A stretch of 13,735 nucleotides of DNA, taken from contig CAJTVI010000066.1 in NCBI GenBank assembly GCA_910579545.1, forward strand, positions 658 to 14,392, given 5' to 3'. The translations under genes were made by a program, and so were the position numbers. The notes under the pieces are model-generated. The model worked only from the letters and a program-made list of their open reading frames with translations, did not search any database and was not told where the DNA came from. The stretch is from an uncultured Oscillospiraceae bacterium (GTDB taxonomy: Bacteria; Bacillota; Clostridia; Oscillospirales; Ruminococcaceae). Positions 13,623 to 13,735 of this stretch are shown piece after piece. Position 1 is the stretch's first letter. Each line of letters begins with the position of its first letter.

Positions 13623-13735
13623 CGAAAAAGGCTTCCGAGCGGACTACTTGTTGCGCCAAACAATAAGTTACTTTGGAACCGTTCAGCCCGTTAATGCACA
13701 TTGCTACAGACGGATTCCTTGATCCGGCTATAAAT
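13623..13735. other. Right-edge sequence without a recognisable gene
   Basis: These 113 bases after the kinase stop hold no gene start with a ribosome site and no clear terminator. A partner gene of the kinase could begin just beyond the edge. Confidence 0.5.

Overview
The window looks like chromosomal DNA from a GC-rich, spore-forming gut-type Clostridia, probably of the Oscillospiraceae/Ruminococcaceae kind. Most genes are GC-rich and use GGAGG-type ribosome sites, promoters match TTGACA/TATAAT, and the proteins have Firmicutes-like architectures. A fragment of a sporulation sigma factor also points to a spore former. This assignment is inferred from the sequence alone; no database was searched.

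Region A (1-5374, all minus strand) is the start of a surface-polysaccharide (capsule/EPS) locus, read right to left. A strong promoter (5346-5374) leads into a DEAD/DEAH helicase pseudogene broken by three frame changes. It is followed by an initiating polyprenyl-phosphate sugar-phosphate transferase, a GT4 glycosyltransferase, and a second glycosyltransferase-like gene cut by the left edge. Base composition falls abruptly inside the GT4 gene, near the boundary between its two domains. This looks like the junction between the conserved head and the exchangeable, AT-richer body of the locus.

Region B (5375-6500) holds a complete tyrosine recombinase (minus strand). A large imperfect inverted repeat lies downstream of it and a long hairpin with a U-tract lies upstream. 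Its place beside the polysaccharide promoter suggests a role in phase variation or locus rearrangement, which is inference.

Region C (about 6614-8936) holds the most striking signal. A 20-codon minus-strand tail (6617-6676) carries YVSRIEKKA, the end of the sigma-4.2 helix of sigma-K-type sporulation factors, with no body in front of it. Directly upstream is a 541-residue large serine recombinase preceded by a 50-residue ORF. This is the arrangement expected at one end of a skin-like element interrupting sigK. The rest of sigK is not in the window and should lie beyond the right edge, on the minus strand. Further right, overlapping divergent promoters serve a candidate structured RNA of about 225 nt (minus) and a zinc-ribbon protein (plus).

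Region D (9046-13735) has a plus-strand DUF6076-like zinc-ribbon protein, a minus-strand pair of NAD(P)H-hydrate epimerase and SWIM-finger protein joined by an ATGA overlap, and a divergent plus-strand HipA-like kinase with an extra N-terminal domain and no visible antitoxin. If the sigK reading is right, these genes may be cargo of the element, but the window does not show its right boundary.
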